Assembly (NCBI GenBank): GCA_905215625.1
Contig: CAJMQQ010000008.1
Location: 1-64,000, forward strand
Direction of reading: 5' to 3'
Origin: an uncultured bacterium
GTDB lineage: Bacteria > Bacillota > Clostridia > Lachnospirales > Lachnospiraceae
DNA: 64,000 nt
The first letter of the stretch is position 1. The number at the start of each line of letters is the position of its first letter. The notes beneath the pieces were generated by a model. The model saw only the letters and a program-made list of their open reading frames with translations, searched no databases and was not told where the DNA came from. Positions 18,503 to 27,631 of the stretch are shown here, one piece after another. The position numbers and the translations under genes are program-made.

Positions 18503-21121
18503 ATGGCAAAGACGAAGGCATCCGAAATCATTGACAACGTTGACGCATTAACTGCGAAACTGAAAGCAATGCGCGAAGCGCAGGCTCAGTTTGCTACCTT
18601 TACCCAGGAACAGGTAGATAAAATCTTTTACGCTGCAGCAGTCGCTGCAAACCAGGCACGTATTCCATTAGCAAAGATGGCGGTTGCTGAAACTGGCATG
18701 GGCGTTGTAGAAGATAAGGTTATTAAAAATCACTACGCTGCGGAGTACATTTATAATGCCTATAAAAATACAAAGACCTGCGGAGTAATTGAAGAAGATT
18801 CTGCATTTGGCATTAAGAAAATTGCAGAACCCATCGGTATCATTGCCGCAGTTATTCCAACTACTAATCCAACTTCTACTGCTATCTTCAAAACTCTGAT
18901 TGCATTAAAGACCAGAAATGCTATCATCATCAGCCCGCATCCTCGTGCAAAGAACTGCACCATTGAGGCAGCAAGAATCGTATTGGAAGCAGCTGTTAAG
19001 GCTGGCGCTCCGGAAGGCATCATCGGCTGGATTGATGTTCCAAGCCTGGAACTGACCAATGAAGTTATGAAGGATGCAGACATCATCCTGGCAACCGGCG
19101 GTCCTGGTATGGTTCACGCAGCTTACTCTTCCGGAAAACCGGCATTAGGCGTAGGCGCAGGCAACACACCGGTTATCATTGACGAAACCGCTGATGTCAA
19201 GCTGGCAGTTAACTCCATCATCCATTCCAAGACATTTGATAACGGTATGATTTGTGCTTCTGAACAGTCTGTTACCGTATTAGAGCCTCTGTATGATGCA
19301 GTTAAGAAAGAATTTGCATACAGAGGATGCTATTTCTTAAAGCCGGATGAAATCGAAAAAGTAAGAAAGACCATTTTAATCAACGGTTCCTTAAATGCAA
19401 AGATTGTTGGCCAGTCCGCCCACACAATCGCTGCTTTAGCTGGCGTCAACGTTCCGGAAAGCACCAAGATTTTAATCGGTGAAGTAGAATCTGTTGATAT
19501 TTCTGAAGAATTTGCTCACGAAAAATTGTCTCCTGTACTGGCTATGTACAAGGCAAAAAATTTCGATGACGCTTTAGCAAAGGCAGAACGTCTGGTAGCA
19601 GACGGCGGTTACGGCCATACTTCTTCCCTTTACATCCATCCATCCCAGACTGAGAAGATTATGAAACACGCTGAGGCAATGAAGACCTGCCGTATCGTAA
19701 TCAACACTCCTTCTTCTCATGGCGGTATCGGCGACTTATACAACTTCAAGATGGCTCCATCCTTAACTTTAGGCTGCGGTTCCTGGGGCGGCAACTCTGT
19801 TTCTGAAAACGTTGGCGTAAAACATTTATTAAACATCAAGACCGTTGCCGAAAGGAGAGAAAATATGCTGTGGTTCCGCGCACCTCAAAAAGTTTACTTT
19901 AAGAAGGGTTGTATGCCAGTTGCCTTAGATGAACTTGGAACTGTTATGGGCAAGAAAAAAGCCTTCATTGTTACCGACAGCTTCTTATATAAGAATGGTT
20001 ACGTAAAACCAATCGAAGAAAAATTAGACCAGATGGGTATCCAGCACACCTGCTTCTACGAAGTTGCTCCAGACCCGAACTTAACTTCCGCAACTGCCGG
20101 CGCTGCCGCAATGCGCGCATTTGAGCCAGACTGCATTATCGCTTTAGGCGGCGGTTCCGCAATGGACGCTGGTAAGATTATGTGGGTAATGTATGAGCAT
20201 CCGGAAGTAGATTTCTTAGATATGGCAATGCGCTTCATGGACATCAGAAAAAGGGTTTACACTTTCCCGAAGATGGGCGAAAAAGCTTACTTTGTAGCAA
20301 TCCCAACCTCTTCTGGTACTGGTTCCGAGGTTACTCCTTTCGCTGTTATTACGGATGACCGCACCGGCACCAAATATCCTCTGGCTGACTATGAACTGCT
20401 GCCAAATATGGCAATCATTGACGCGGACAACATGATGAACCAGCCTAAGGGCTTAACCAGCGCTTCTGGTATTGACGCTTTAACCCATGCATTAGAGGCA
20501 TACGCTTCCATCATGGCTACTGATTATACCGACGGTCTGGCATTAAAGGCAATGAAGAACATCTTCACCTACCTGCCAAGCGCTTACGAAAATGGAGCAA
20601 AGGATCCATATGCCCGCGAAAAGATGGCTGACGCTTCCTGCATGGCTGGTATGGCATTTGCAAACGCATTCTTAGGCGTATGCCACTCCATGGCTCATAA
20701 ACTGGGCGCTTACCATCACCTGCCTCACGGCGTTGCAAACGCTCTGTTAATTACCGAAGTTATGCGGTTTAATGCAGTAGAAGTTCCGCCTAAGATGGGA
20801 ACTTTCTCCCAGTATCAGTATCCTCATACCCTGTCCCGCTATGTAGAATGTGCAAACTTCTGCGGCGTATTCGGCAAGGACGACGAGGACACCTTAAATA
20901 AATTCATCGACAAGATTGAAGAATTAAAAGCAAGAGTGGGCATCAAGAAGACCATCCGCGACTATGGCATTAAAGAGGAAGACTTCTTAGCTACCCTGGA
21001 TGAAATGGTTGAAAATGCATTTGACGACCAGTGCACCGGCGCAAACCCAAGATACCCATTAATGAGCGAAATCAAAGAAATGTATCTGCGCGCTTACTAT
21101 GGTGAGGAAAAAGCAAACTAA
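18503..21121 (+). CDS. adhE: Bifunctional acetaldehyde-CoA/alcohol dehydrogenase
   Basis: An 872-residue fusion enzyme that reduces acetyl-CoA to acetaldehyde and then ethanol, using two NADH, and assembles into filaments (spirosomes). The N-terminal half is an aldehyde dehydrogenase with catalytic Cys251 in NGMICASEQS. The C-terminal half, from about 450, is an iron-dependent alcohol dehydrogenase with IALGGGSAMDAGKIMW, TSSGTGSEVTPFAVI (about 602-616), and metal-binding His in ALTHALEAYAS and CHSMAHKLGAYHHLPHG. Length is typical. Codon use is strongly biased, as in highly expressed genes, and differs from the AT-rich sugar clusters on each side. It is transcribed together with the kinase-like gene 27 bases downstream. 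Confidence 0.97.
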   Translation: MAKTKASEIIDNVDALTAKLKAMREAQAQFATFTQEQVDKIFYAAAVAANQARIPLAKMAVAETGMGVVEDKVIKNHYAAEYIYNAYKNTKTCGVIEEDSAFGIKKIAEPIGIIAAVIPTTNPTSTAIFKTLIALKTRNAIIISPHPRAKNCTIEAARIVLEAAVKAGAPEGIIGWIDVPSLELTNEVMKDADIILATGGPGMVHAAYSSGKPALGVGAGNTPVIIDETADVKLAVNSIIHSKTFDNGMICASEQSVTVLEPLYDAVKKEFAYRGCYFLKPDEIEKVRKTILINGSLNAKIVGQSAHTIAALAGVNVPESTKILIGEVESVDISEEFAHEKLSPVLAMYKAKNFDDALAKAERLVADGGYGHTSSLYIHPSQTEKIMKHAEAMKTCRIVINTPSSHGGIGDLYNFKMAPSLTLGCGSWGGNSVSENVGVKHLLNIKTVAERRENMLWFRAPQKVYFKKGCMPVALDELGTVMGKKKAFIVTDSFLYKNGYVKPIEEKLDQMGIQHTCFYEVAPDPNLTSATAGAAAMRAFEPDCIIALGGGSAMDAGKIMWVMYEHPEVDFLDMAMRFMDIRKRVYTFPKMGEKAYFVAIPTSSGTGSEVTPFAVITDDRTGTKYPLADYELLPNMAIIDADNMMNQPKGLTSASGIDALTHALEAYASIMATDYTDGLALKAMKNIFTYLPSAYENGAKDPYAREKMADASCMAGMAFANAFLGVCHSMAHKLGAYHHLPHGVANALLITEVMRFNAVEVPPKMGTFSQYQYPHTLSRYVECANFCGVFGKDDEDTLNKFIDKIEELKARVGIKKTIRDYGIKEEDFLATLDEMVENAFDDQCTGANPRYPLMSEIKEMYLRAYYGEEKAN

Positions 21122-21148
21122 TATAACATATAAAAGGAGGGTATTGCT

Positions 21149-21907
21149 ATGAAGCTGAATGAGAAAGATATTATCTTTACACGTCCTTATAAAACTTTGT
21201 ACGCCAATAAAGATAAAGTGATCAAAGTTTTCGATAAGAAACGCTACTCAAAAGCAGATGTGTTTAATGAGGCTTTAAATGAAGCCAATGTAGAAGAAAC
21301 CGGCCTGTATATTCCGGAAATCCTTGAGGTTTCCGAAACTCCAGACGGCTGGGCCCTGGTCCGCGAAAAAGTCGAGGGCGTAACCCTGGATTCCCTGATG
21401 AAAGAGAATCCAGATAAGTTAGAAGAGTACATGGAGCAGTTTGTAGACCTTCAGTTGGAAATCCACTCCAAGAAGTGCCCTGGCCTTAAGAAATTAAAGG
21501 CAAAACTGCAGAACCAGATTAATAGCTTAAAGGATCTGGACGCTACCACCCGTTATGAGCTGAGCACCCGTTTAGACGGTATGCCAAGACATACCAAGCT
21601 GTGCCATGGCGATTTCAATCCTACCAATATCATTGTTGATAAAAAAGGCAACTGGGCTGTTATCGACTGGGCTCACGCTGCACAGGGCAATGCAAGCGCC
21701 GACGCTGCCATGACTTATCTGTTATTCGCACTGGAAGATCAGAAACTAGCAGATATGTACATCAACCTGTTCTGCAAAAAGAGCGACACTGCCCGCCAGT
21801 ATGTAAACCGCTGGCTGCCTATCGTAGCTGCCGCCCAGCTTACCAAGAAAAAGGCAAAAGAAAAAGATTTCCTGATGAAATGGATTGATGTTGTAGAATA
21901 CGTATAA
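21149..21907 (+). CDS. Phosphotransferase of the aminoglycoside/choline kinase fold
   Basis: A 252-residue protein of the APH superfamily. LCHGDFNPTNIIVD (about 151-164) is the Brenner catalytic loop with the catalytic Asp and metal-binding Asn, and VIDWAHAAQGNASADAA (from about 171) holds the second metal-binding Asp in place of the usual DFG-like motif. An N-terminal lobe with VIKVFDKKRYSKADV provides the ATP-binding Lys. The substrate may be a small molecule such as a sugar, choline or amino alcohol. It follows adhE after 27 bases with AAAAGGAGGG, and a terminator closes the pair, so it is probably co-expressed with ethanol fermentation. That link is unexplained. Confidence 0.82.
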   Translation: MKLNEKDIIFTRPYKTLYANKDKVIKVFDKKRYSKADVFNEALNEANVEETGLYIPEILEVSETPDGWALVREKVEGVTLDSLMKENPDKLEEYMEQFVDLQLEIHSKKCPGLKKLKAKLQNQINSLKDLDATTRYELSTRLDGMPRHTKLCHGDFNPTNIIVDKKGNWAVIDWAHAAQGNASADAAMTYLLFALEDQKLADMYINLFCKKSDTARQYVNRWLPIVAAAQLTKKKAKEKDFLMKWIDVVEYV

Positions 21908-21940
21908 TTATATCGTTGTTTTTGGATGCTTTCGTCAAGG

Positions 21941-21982
21941 GGGTGTCGCTCAATCATCAAATTAGATGATTGAGCGATGCCC
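21941..21982 (+). repeat. Long perfect-loop hairpin after the adhE operon
   Basis: Eighteen bases (21941-21958) pair with 21965-21982, all pairs Watson-Crick except two G-U, around the 6-base loop AAATTA. No T run follows on either strand, so it is not a plain terminator. It could protect the adhE mRNA from 3' degradation or be a copy of a dispersed palindromic element. A proper terminator follows 15 bases later. Confidence 0.6.
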
Positions 21983-21997
21983 TCGCTCTATATATAG

Positions 21998-22045
21998 AAA
22001 AATCCAGAAAGAACCCTTTGATTTTGAGAATTCTTCTGGATTTTT
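21998..22045 (+). terminator. Terminator of the adhE-kinase unit
   Basis: AAAAATCCAGAA (21998-22009) pairs with TTCTGGATTTTT (22034-22045), loop 24 bases, ending in five T. The A/T symmetry would let it work on both strands. Confidence 0.7.
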
Positions 22046-22080
22046 GACGTACTTTAATAATACCATCGTTTCCTCTGATT

Positions 22081-22133
22081 AAAAACGGAACTGCTGCTCC
22101 AGTAGATTATCCATCTACTTTTGCAACAGCCCC
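22081..22133 (-). terminator. Terminator at the end of sugar cluster 2
   Basis: On the minus strand GGGGCTGTTGC (22133-22123) pairs with GCAGCAGTTCC (22097-22087), and an inner stem AGTAGAT/ATCTACT extends it. Five T follow after one G. It lies 65 bases past the nagB stop. Confidence 0.7.
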
Positions 22134-22197
22134 GCCCCTTCCTATATTTACTCCTTGATTTAATTTTTGTTTGTTTACAATAATCCTTCACAACTTT

Positions 22198-22953
22198 CTA
22201 CAACTGCAGATCAGATGCACTCTCTTCATCCAAATACAAACTGGCATTTTTATGTTGCCGTAAAATACTTGCCGGACAAGATTCCGTAATCTGACCCATT
22301 AGTGTCTGATTAACTGCTTCTGCTTTTCTTTCTCCTGGCACGATACAGAAAATACATTCTGCTCGAAGCAGTGCCGGAATCGTTACTGTATAAGCATGTG
22401 TTGGTACATCATCAATTGTCGGAAAACAGCCGTCATTTACTTGCTGCTGCCGACATTTCTGATCCAATTCTACTACCTTTACAATTTTATCATCATTAAA
22501 ATCGGCTACACCTGGATCGTTAAATGCGATATGTCCATTCTCTCCAATTCCCATAAAAACAATATCAACTGGGTTTTCCAGCAGAATCTTGCTATAACGT
22601 TCGCTCTCATCCTCTCCCTCTCCATTAATACATTCCACAGATTGAAATGGAACCTGATGAAAGATTGCCTGATTTAAGAAACCTGAAAAGGAGCCTGCTG
22701 TTCCCTGTTTTAATCCTACATATTCATCCATATGATATGCTTTTATCCGATTCCACGGAATAGATGCATCGGATCTAAGTGCTTCCAAAAACTCATTTTG
22801 TGAAGGTGCTGCTGCAAAAATAACATTTAATGTATCCTTTCCTTCAAGTAATTTTTTTATGCAAAGAGATGCCTCTTTAGCTGCTTCTTTTCCCATTTCG
22901 CATCGGTCCTGATATATTTTAACATCTAAGTTATCTATCCGAATTTTCTTCAT
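22198..22953 (-). CDS. nagB: Glucosamine-6-phosphate deaminase
   Basis: About 251 residues. It converts glucosamine-6-phosphate to fructose-6-phosphate and ammonia, the last step of GlcNAc breakdown. KAYHMDEYVGL holds the conserved Asp/Glu pair, and MGIGENGHIAFNDPG the substrate-binding and catalytic His loop. The start is set at MKKIRIDNLDVKIYQ (22953), with GAGG nine bases upstream and the stop of the GH20 gene one base before; a frame beginning at 22989 would overlap that gene. A galactosamine-6-phosphate isomerase role cannot be excluded from sequence alone, but nagA in the same locus favours NagB. Confidence 0.9.
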   Translation of the reverse strand: MKKIRIDNLDVKIYQDRCEMGKEAAKEASLCIKKLLEGKDTLNVIFAAAPSQNEFLEALRSDASIPWNRIKAYHMDEYVGLKQGTAGSFSGFLNQAIFHQVPFQSVECINGEGEDESERYSKILLENPVDIVFMGIGENGHIAFNDPGVADFNDDKIVKVVELDQKCRQQQVNDGCFPTIDDVPTHAYTVTIPALLRAECIFCIVPGERKAEAVNQTLMGQITESCPASILRQHKNASLYLDEESASDLQL

Positions 22954-22954
22954 T

Positions 22955-24721
22955 TCACATATCCTCACTTTTTGATAATATTCTTTCAAGTTGTTTTTTC
23001 TCCAAATTATGTAAATAAAATCTTGACTCTAAAAATACCTTTGCCATGGGTTCGGAAAGAATTTGAGGAATAAATTCTTTTAATTTCTCCTCTGTTTTCT
23101 TCAGATTCTTTAAAGCTGTTAAACTTCGTTCTTTTAAACAAGAATACTCCACCTCACTATCCGGATATAGTTCGCAACGGAACATCGTAAACCGCACCGG
23201 AAAGCTGGTTTCCAACTCCAACATCAAATGAATATAATATGCCGTTTCATAATTTTTAATTACCTTATCATATTCATTTTGCATCAGCCAATAGTAATCA
23301 CGATTTTGGTAACCCATCTTGTCCAACTCCTTTGTACACATACCATGGTACAAAAAAAGGAAACGGTATAAAAATTTTTCTCGATCACCTGCAAGATTCC
23401 AGCTAATATCCGATGCATAAAACATTGGATAACGACTACTTTCAAATAAGCCATATGGATAACCAAATGAAAATGTAGATGCCCAATTAGTATGAATCAT
23501 CCCCTTCAGCTTCCTCTTATCTGCAAGTTTTCCCCATAGTTCAAGATTTAATAGACGATTATCAATAACGGGGTAATTTTGTTCTGGACGGCGATCCCAG
23601 CAACGAACAGATGAACAGCCCCAATAAGAAATTCCTTCCTGATCCAATAGATCCATAAATTTCTCAGCGTTATATGGCATATCACTGCCACTATAAAGCC
23701 AGATAGCAACAATTGCCCGTTTATCTAGCAGCCCTAGTTCTTCTTGCGTTGCATGTTCAAACATATCATGCCAAAGAATCGGTTGTTTACCTAAGCTGCA
23801 AACATGATCAATTAATTGATTTACAAATTCAATAAAAATCCTTTCTCTGGTCTTACCGCTCTCTTTGCATTCCTCACTGGTACCAAGACTCCATACTTCA
23901 TCACATCCGATATGAAGATATCTGCTGTCTGGATGCATAGATGCCATTTCAGATAAAAGCTTTTTAGAAAGTTCCAGGGCGCCAGAGCGAAGCGGACACA
24001 TTTCTCCTGGTGTTTCAGGCGTTTCCCTCAAATACATATACTGAGGGTATTTTAATACATATTCCAGATGACCAAACGATTGCTGAAGCGGTATAATATC
24101 GACAAAATATTCCCTTGCAACAGATAAAAGCTGTGAAAATTCTTCTTCGCTGAAAGAATATTCAGGATGGCGAAGAAATTTTAAAGTCTTGAATGGAATT
24201 TTATCTTCATATTCAACCACCAATGTATTAATTTTATAATAGCTTAACTCCTTAATGAAATAGAGAATTCGTTCAAACGGTGGAAAAATATTTCTTAAAT
24301 CTAAATAATCAGATCTTATTTGTGTATCTGCCCAGTCTTTAATTTCTAAGAGCGGCAGATTTTCATGTTCAAATAGTTGCTTTAAAGTCTGAATACCATA
24401 GTATAAACCTGCTGCATTTTGGGATGCTGCAAAAAAACCTGATTGACTCAATGTAAGTACATAGCTATCATAGCCACTACCGTCCACTGTTTCCCAATCC
24501 ATATATGTCGTATCCGTATCTTTAGAATCTTCTGAATACAAAAAGTATCCTATACCTCCTATTTTTACACTGATACTTTCAAACAACCCATTTACATGAT
24601 ATAGCAGTCTAGAATCCTCTTCAGGCATTACAAGTATCACTTTTTGAACCCTATCCTTCTGAAAATAGTTCCCAGACTTAATATTTATTTTTTGGGGATT
24701 CGGTATCAAATTTAAATTCAT
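22955..24721 (-). CDS. GH20 beta-N-acetylhexosaminidase, cytoplasmic
   Basis: A 588-residue family 20 enzyme that removes terminal GlcNAc or GalNAc. The N-terminal 110 residues resemble the GH20 domain-2 fold (LIPNPQKINIKSG; AAGLYYGIQTLKQLF). The catalytic Asp-Glu pair is in LHIGCDEVWSLG (about 274-275). It lacks a signal peptide and lies directly after the importer permeases, so it acts on sugar already in the cell. The C-terminal 130 residues are helical and not typical of well-studied GH20s. Its DIRSDYLDLRN segment replaces the RG.MLD motif of classic hexosaminidases, so substrate choice may differ. It is one base from nagB. Confidence 0.87.
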   Translation of the reverse strand: MNLNLIPNPQKINIKSGNYFQKDRVQKVILVMPEEDSRLLYHVNGLFESISVKIGGIGYFLYSEDSKDTDTTYMDWETVDGSGYDSYVLTLSQSGFFAASQNAAGLYYGIQTLKQLFEHENLPLLEIKDWADTQIRSDYLDLRNIFPPFERILYFIKELSYYKINTLVVEYEDKIPFKTLKFLRHPEYSFSEEEFSQLLSVAREYFVDIIPLQQSFGHLEYVLKYPQYMYLRETPETPGEMCPLRSGALELSKKLLSEMASMHPDSRYLHIGCDEVWSLGTSEECKESGKTRERIFIEFVNQLIDHVCSLGKQPILWHDMFEHATQEELGLLDKRAIVAIWLYSGSDMPYNAEKFMDLLDQEGISYWGCSSVRCWDRRPEQNYPVIDNRLLNLELWGKLADKRKLKGMIHTNWASTFSFGYPYGLFESSRYPMFYASDISWNLAGDREKFLYRFLFLYHGMCTKELDKMGYQNRDYYWLMQNEYDKVIKNYETAYYIHLMLELETSFPVRFTMFRCELYPDSEVEYSCLKERSLTALKNLKKTEEKLKEFIPQILSEPMAKVFLESRFYLHNLEKKQLERILSKSEDM

Positions 24722-24747
24722 ACTTTATAGTCACCTCCATGAAAAAT

Positions 24748-25617
24748 TTAACCTTTTACAGAACCAACCATAACACCCTTTACAAAGTACTTTTGTATAA
24801 ATGGATACACTGCGATAATAGGTATAATGGATACTAAAACCGTAGCATATTTTAAAGATTCTTCCACAACTGTTACATCCCCTACACCAACTGTTGATGC
24901 ATTTGAAGATCCACTCATTAATATCTCACGCAAGATCAGCTGAAGTGGATATTTCGATGGTGTATTCAAATAAATAAATGGAGTAAAATAAGAGTTCCAC
25001 AAAGAAACTGCATAATAAAGTCCAATTGTAGCAAATACAGCTTTAGAAGCTGGGAGAACCAGTTTGACGAAAATTCCAATATCTGTCAGTCCGTCAATAC
25101 GGCCGGCTTCTTCTAATTCCGTTGGAAATGCATCGAAGAAACTTCTCATAATAATGAAATTCCATGTAGAAACCAAACCTGGCAGAACAACCGCCCACAT
25201 AGAATCCAGCATATGGTAATTTTTTACCGTCAAATATGTAGGAATCATACCACCATTAAAAAACATGGTAATTAAAATCATGATTGAAAAAAAATTACTA
25301 AAAACCATTCTGCGCTTGCTTAAAGCGAAAGCTCCCATCGCAGTAACAACCAGTGAAAGTGTAGTTCCGACAATTGTATACACAATTGTATTGCCATACG
25401 ACTGGAAAATCCTCTTATCCTCAAACACATATTCATACATTTTTAATGTAAAACCTTTTGGAAAAAGTCCAACCTTCCCCTGCATAACATAAAGATCACT
25501 AGAAAGGGAAACAGCAATCATATGAACAATAGGGAGCAATGTCAGCAAAAGCACCAGTGTCACAAATGTATATGTGACAATTTGAAAACCAGTAATCTTA
25601 CGTTTTTTCTTTTTCAT
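24748..25617 (-). CDS. Carbohydrate ABC transporter permease, LplC/MalG type
   Basis: A 289-residue inner-membrane subunit with about six hydrophobic helices. The EAA loop that touches the ATPase is in ELEEAGRIDGLTDIGIFVKLVLPASK. N-terminal KITGFQIVTYTFVTLVLLLTLLPIVHMIAVSLS and C-terminal QKYFVKGVMVGSVKG are typical of the YtcP/LplC group, which handles complex oligosaccharides. It pairs with the permease 15 bases upstream. No ATPase gene lies in the cluster, so a shared MsmK-like ATPase elsewhere in the genome must power it. Confidence 0.92.
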   Translation of the reverse strand: MKKKKRKITGFQIVTYTFVTLVLLLTLLPIVHMIAVSLSSDLYVMQGKVGLFPKGFTLKMYEYVFEDKRIFQSYGNTIVYTIVGTTLSLVVTAMGAFALSKRRMVFSNFFSIMILITMFFNGGMIPTYLTVKNYHMLDSMWAVVLPGLVSTWNFIIMRSFFDAFPTELEEAGRIDGLTDIGIFVKLVLPASKAVFATIGLYYAVSLWNSYFTPFIYLNTPSKYPLQLILREILMSGSSNASTVGVGDVTVVEESLKYATVLVSIIPIIAVYPFIQKYFVKGVMVGSVKG

Positions 25618-25632
25618 AGACCAGATCCCTCC

Positions 25633-26550
25633 CTAGAACAAACTTGTTTCACTAAATCTCTTCGCAAAGAAATTTGCCGTAAACAACAATATCAAATTGG
25701 TCACTGCACTAAATAAACCGACCGCAGTAGCATAACTCATATTGCTTCCGGCAATTCCCTGCCGATACACATATGTTGCGATAATATCTGCAGTTTCATA
25801 AATAGCCGGATTCTGAAGAAGTAAAACTTTTTCCAGTCCAACCTCCAGGATAGCTCCTACTTTTAAAATCAACATTGTTACAATTGTTGGTGCAATACAC
25901 GGCAAAGTAATATATCTGATTTGCTTCCATTTAGATGCACCATCCATTCTAGCTGCTTCATAAAGCTGTTCATCTACATTCATAATAGCTGCAATATAAA
26001 TAATAGCGTTCCATCCTATCTGCTGCCAAATATCTGAAGCTACATAAATAGTCCTGAAATACTTTGAATATGACAAAAAGTTAATTGGCTCTACACCAAA
26101 CCAACCTATCATCTGATTAATAATACCTCGAATTGGAGAGAGAAAACTCATAATCATGCCGCAAACAACTACTGCTGACAGGAAGTGTGGCATATAGCTG
26201 ACTGTTTGAACTATTTTTTTATATCTTAAATGAGTTATCTCATTCAAAAACAAAGCAAAAATAATCGGAATAGGGAATCCCCAAAGAAGCGTATAAAATC
26301 CCAGCAATACTGTATTTTTAATAATACGCCATGCATCCGGAGAAGCAAAAAAAGCTTCAAAATGCTTCAATCCTACCCAAGGACTATCTGCAAAACCAAT
26401 AAAAGGTTTAAAATCTTTAAAAGAAATTAAAACACCCCACATTGGAACGTATTTGAACAAAATATAGTAAAGAAGACAAGGAAGAAATAGCAACAGTAAA
26501 TATCGACTTTTATAAATCTGATGACCCATCGAATGTTTTTTATGATTCAT
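25633..26550 (-). CDS. Carbohydrate ABC transporter permease, LplB type
   Basis: A 305-residue membrane subunit of the LplB/YtcP partner group, with about six helices. LFLPCLLYYILFKYVPMWGVLISFKDF at the N-terminus and the EAA loop in YEAARMDGASKWKQIRYITLPCIAPT are family hallmarks. Its ATG overlaps the stop of the Gfo/Idh gene (TAATG), and GGAGG lies within that gene's end, so translation is coupled. Confidence 0.92.
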   Translation of the reverse strand: MNHKKHSMGHQIYKSRYLLLLFLPCLLYYILFKYVPMWGVLISFKDFKPFIGFADSPWVGLKHFEAFFASPDAWRIIKNTVLLGFYTLLWGFPIPIIFALFLNEITHLRYKKIVQTVSYMPHFLSAVVVCGMIMSFLSPIRGIINQMIGWFGVEPINFLSYSKYFRTIYVASDIWQQIGWNAIIYIAAIMNVDEQLYEAARMDGASKWKQIRYITLPCIAPTIVTMLILKVGAILEVGLEKVLLLQNPAIYETADIIATYVYRQGIAGSNMSYATAVGLFSAVTNLILLFTANFFAKRFSETSLF

Positions 26551-27521
26551 TAATGATAACCTCCTGTCTTTCGATAAACTTCTTCTATCGCAGAGATAAT
26601 CTCCATAGAATATGTACCATTTGTAAAAGGAACTGACCCATTCAAAATTGATTCTACAAAATCATCTAACTGCACATCAAAGGGCATTTGTGTGTCGGAA
26701 TCAACAACTTTCTGAAAAGAACCATCTTTCCATATTTCCAAACCTGTTCCTGTTTTTAGTTTTAAAACACCGCCTGTTAAATATATCGTCGTTTCATTTA
26801 CTGGAATATCATGATACCCACAAAGTGTAATACTTGCTGTAACTCCATTTTTTGTTCTCAAAAACAGCTGTGCATTTCCTTCCACTTCACATCCTGGCTG
26901 TTCAAATCCACACTTTCCACTTACCTCTTCAAAACTGCTTTCCGTAAGAAATTTGATCTTATCAAGCGAGTGTGCTCCCAAATTCATCAAAATTCCCCCA
27001 CCTGAACGCTGTTTTTCCAAAAACCAGTGCGGTCTGGTAGGCGGAAAATAAAAACTGGTTCTTATATCCTGTATCATAAGAAGTTTTCCAAGCTTTCCAG
27101 AAAGAATCAATTCCTTAGCTTTCTTATTTTCAGGAAAATAGCTTTGAACATGCCCAATCTGCAAGACTACTTGATTTTTCTCACAGACCTGAATCATTCG
27201 TTTGCAGGATTCCACAGAAACAGACATCGGCTTTTCTACTAAAACATGAATTCTCTTTTCTGCACAAGCAACTGTCGTTTCTTCATGAAGATAATGTGGA
27301 AGATTAATAATTACCGCATCTAAAACTTCTTTTCCCAACATTTCTTTATAATCTGTATAAACAGACACCTTAGATTCACATAGATCTGCGGCCATCTGTG
27401 CTTTTTCCTTATCAATATCCACAACCGCTACCAGTTGTGCTCCTTCATTTTTTTCTAATGCTTTTATATGTCTGGTGCTAATAATTCCAGTCCCAATAAT
27501 TCCAAATCGGAGCATTTCCAA
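26550..27521 (-). CDS. Gfo/Idh/MocA family oxidoreductase
   Basis: A 323-residue NAD(P)-dependent sugar oxidoreductase. The Rossmann domain starts GIIGTGIISTRHIKAL (GxGxxS), and VLVEKPMSVSVESCKRMI holds the conserved EKP motif. The C-terminal domain contains GAHSLDKIKFL with the active-site His. It lies between the binding-protein gene and the permeases, so it probably acts on the imported sugar or its breakdown product. In other bacteria relatives act on GalNAc glycosides, inositol or anhydro-sialic acid through transient 3-keto sugars; which applies here cannot be told. Confidence 0.87.
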   Translation of the reverse strand: MEMLRFGIIGTGIISTRHIKALEKNEGAQLVAVVDIDKEKAQMAADLCESKVSVYTDYKEMLGKEVLDAVIINLPHYLHEETTVACAEKRIHVLVEKPMSVSVESCKRMIQVCEKNQVVLQIGHVQSYFPENKKAKELILSGKLGKLLMIQDIRTSFYFPPTRPHWFLEKQRSGGGILMNLGAHSLDKIKFLTESSFEEVSGKCGFEQPGCEVEGNAQLFLRTKNGVTASITLCGYHDIPVNETTIYLTGGVLKLKTGTGLEIWKDGSFQKVVDSDTQMPFDVQLDDFVESILNGSVPFTNGTYSMEIISAIEEVYRKTGGYH

Positions 27522-27578
27522 ATTCGCCCCCTCCGTCTTTTACACTTTTTTATAGTGAAATTTTACAAGCCTATTAAT

Positions 27579-27617
27579 TATCCTACACAGATCAGGCTTC
27601 CTAATCTGTGTAGGATA
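27579..27617 (-). other. Intergenic stem-loop between binding-protein and Gfo/Idh genes
   Basis: A perfect 14-pair stem (27579-27592 with 27604-27617) and 11-base loop lie 15 bases past the binding-protein stop. No T run follows on the minus strand, so transcription probably continues. Such a hairpin can protect the upstream message and so give more binding protein than permease. A leaky terminator is the alternative. Confidence 0.6.
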
Positions 27618-27631
27618 TTTCCTATACTCTA

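Noticed and set aside
21941..21982. Reading the hairpin as a CRISPR repeat or IS end
   Set aside because: It occurs once in the window, with no spacer pattern, no transposase and no target-site duplication.
22046..22080. Small gene between the adhE terminator and the cluster 2 terminator
   Set aside because: The stretch is too short, and no start codon with a ribosome site was found on either strand.
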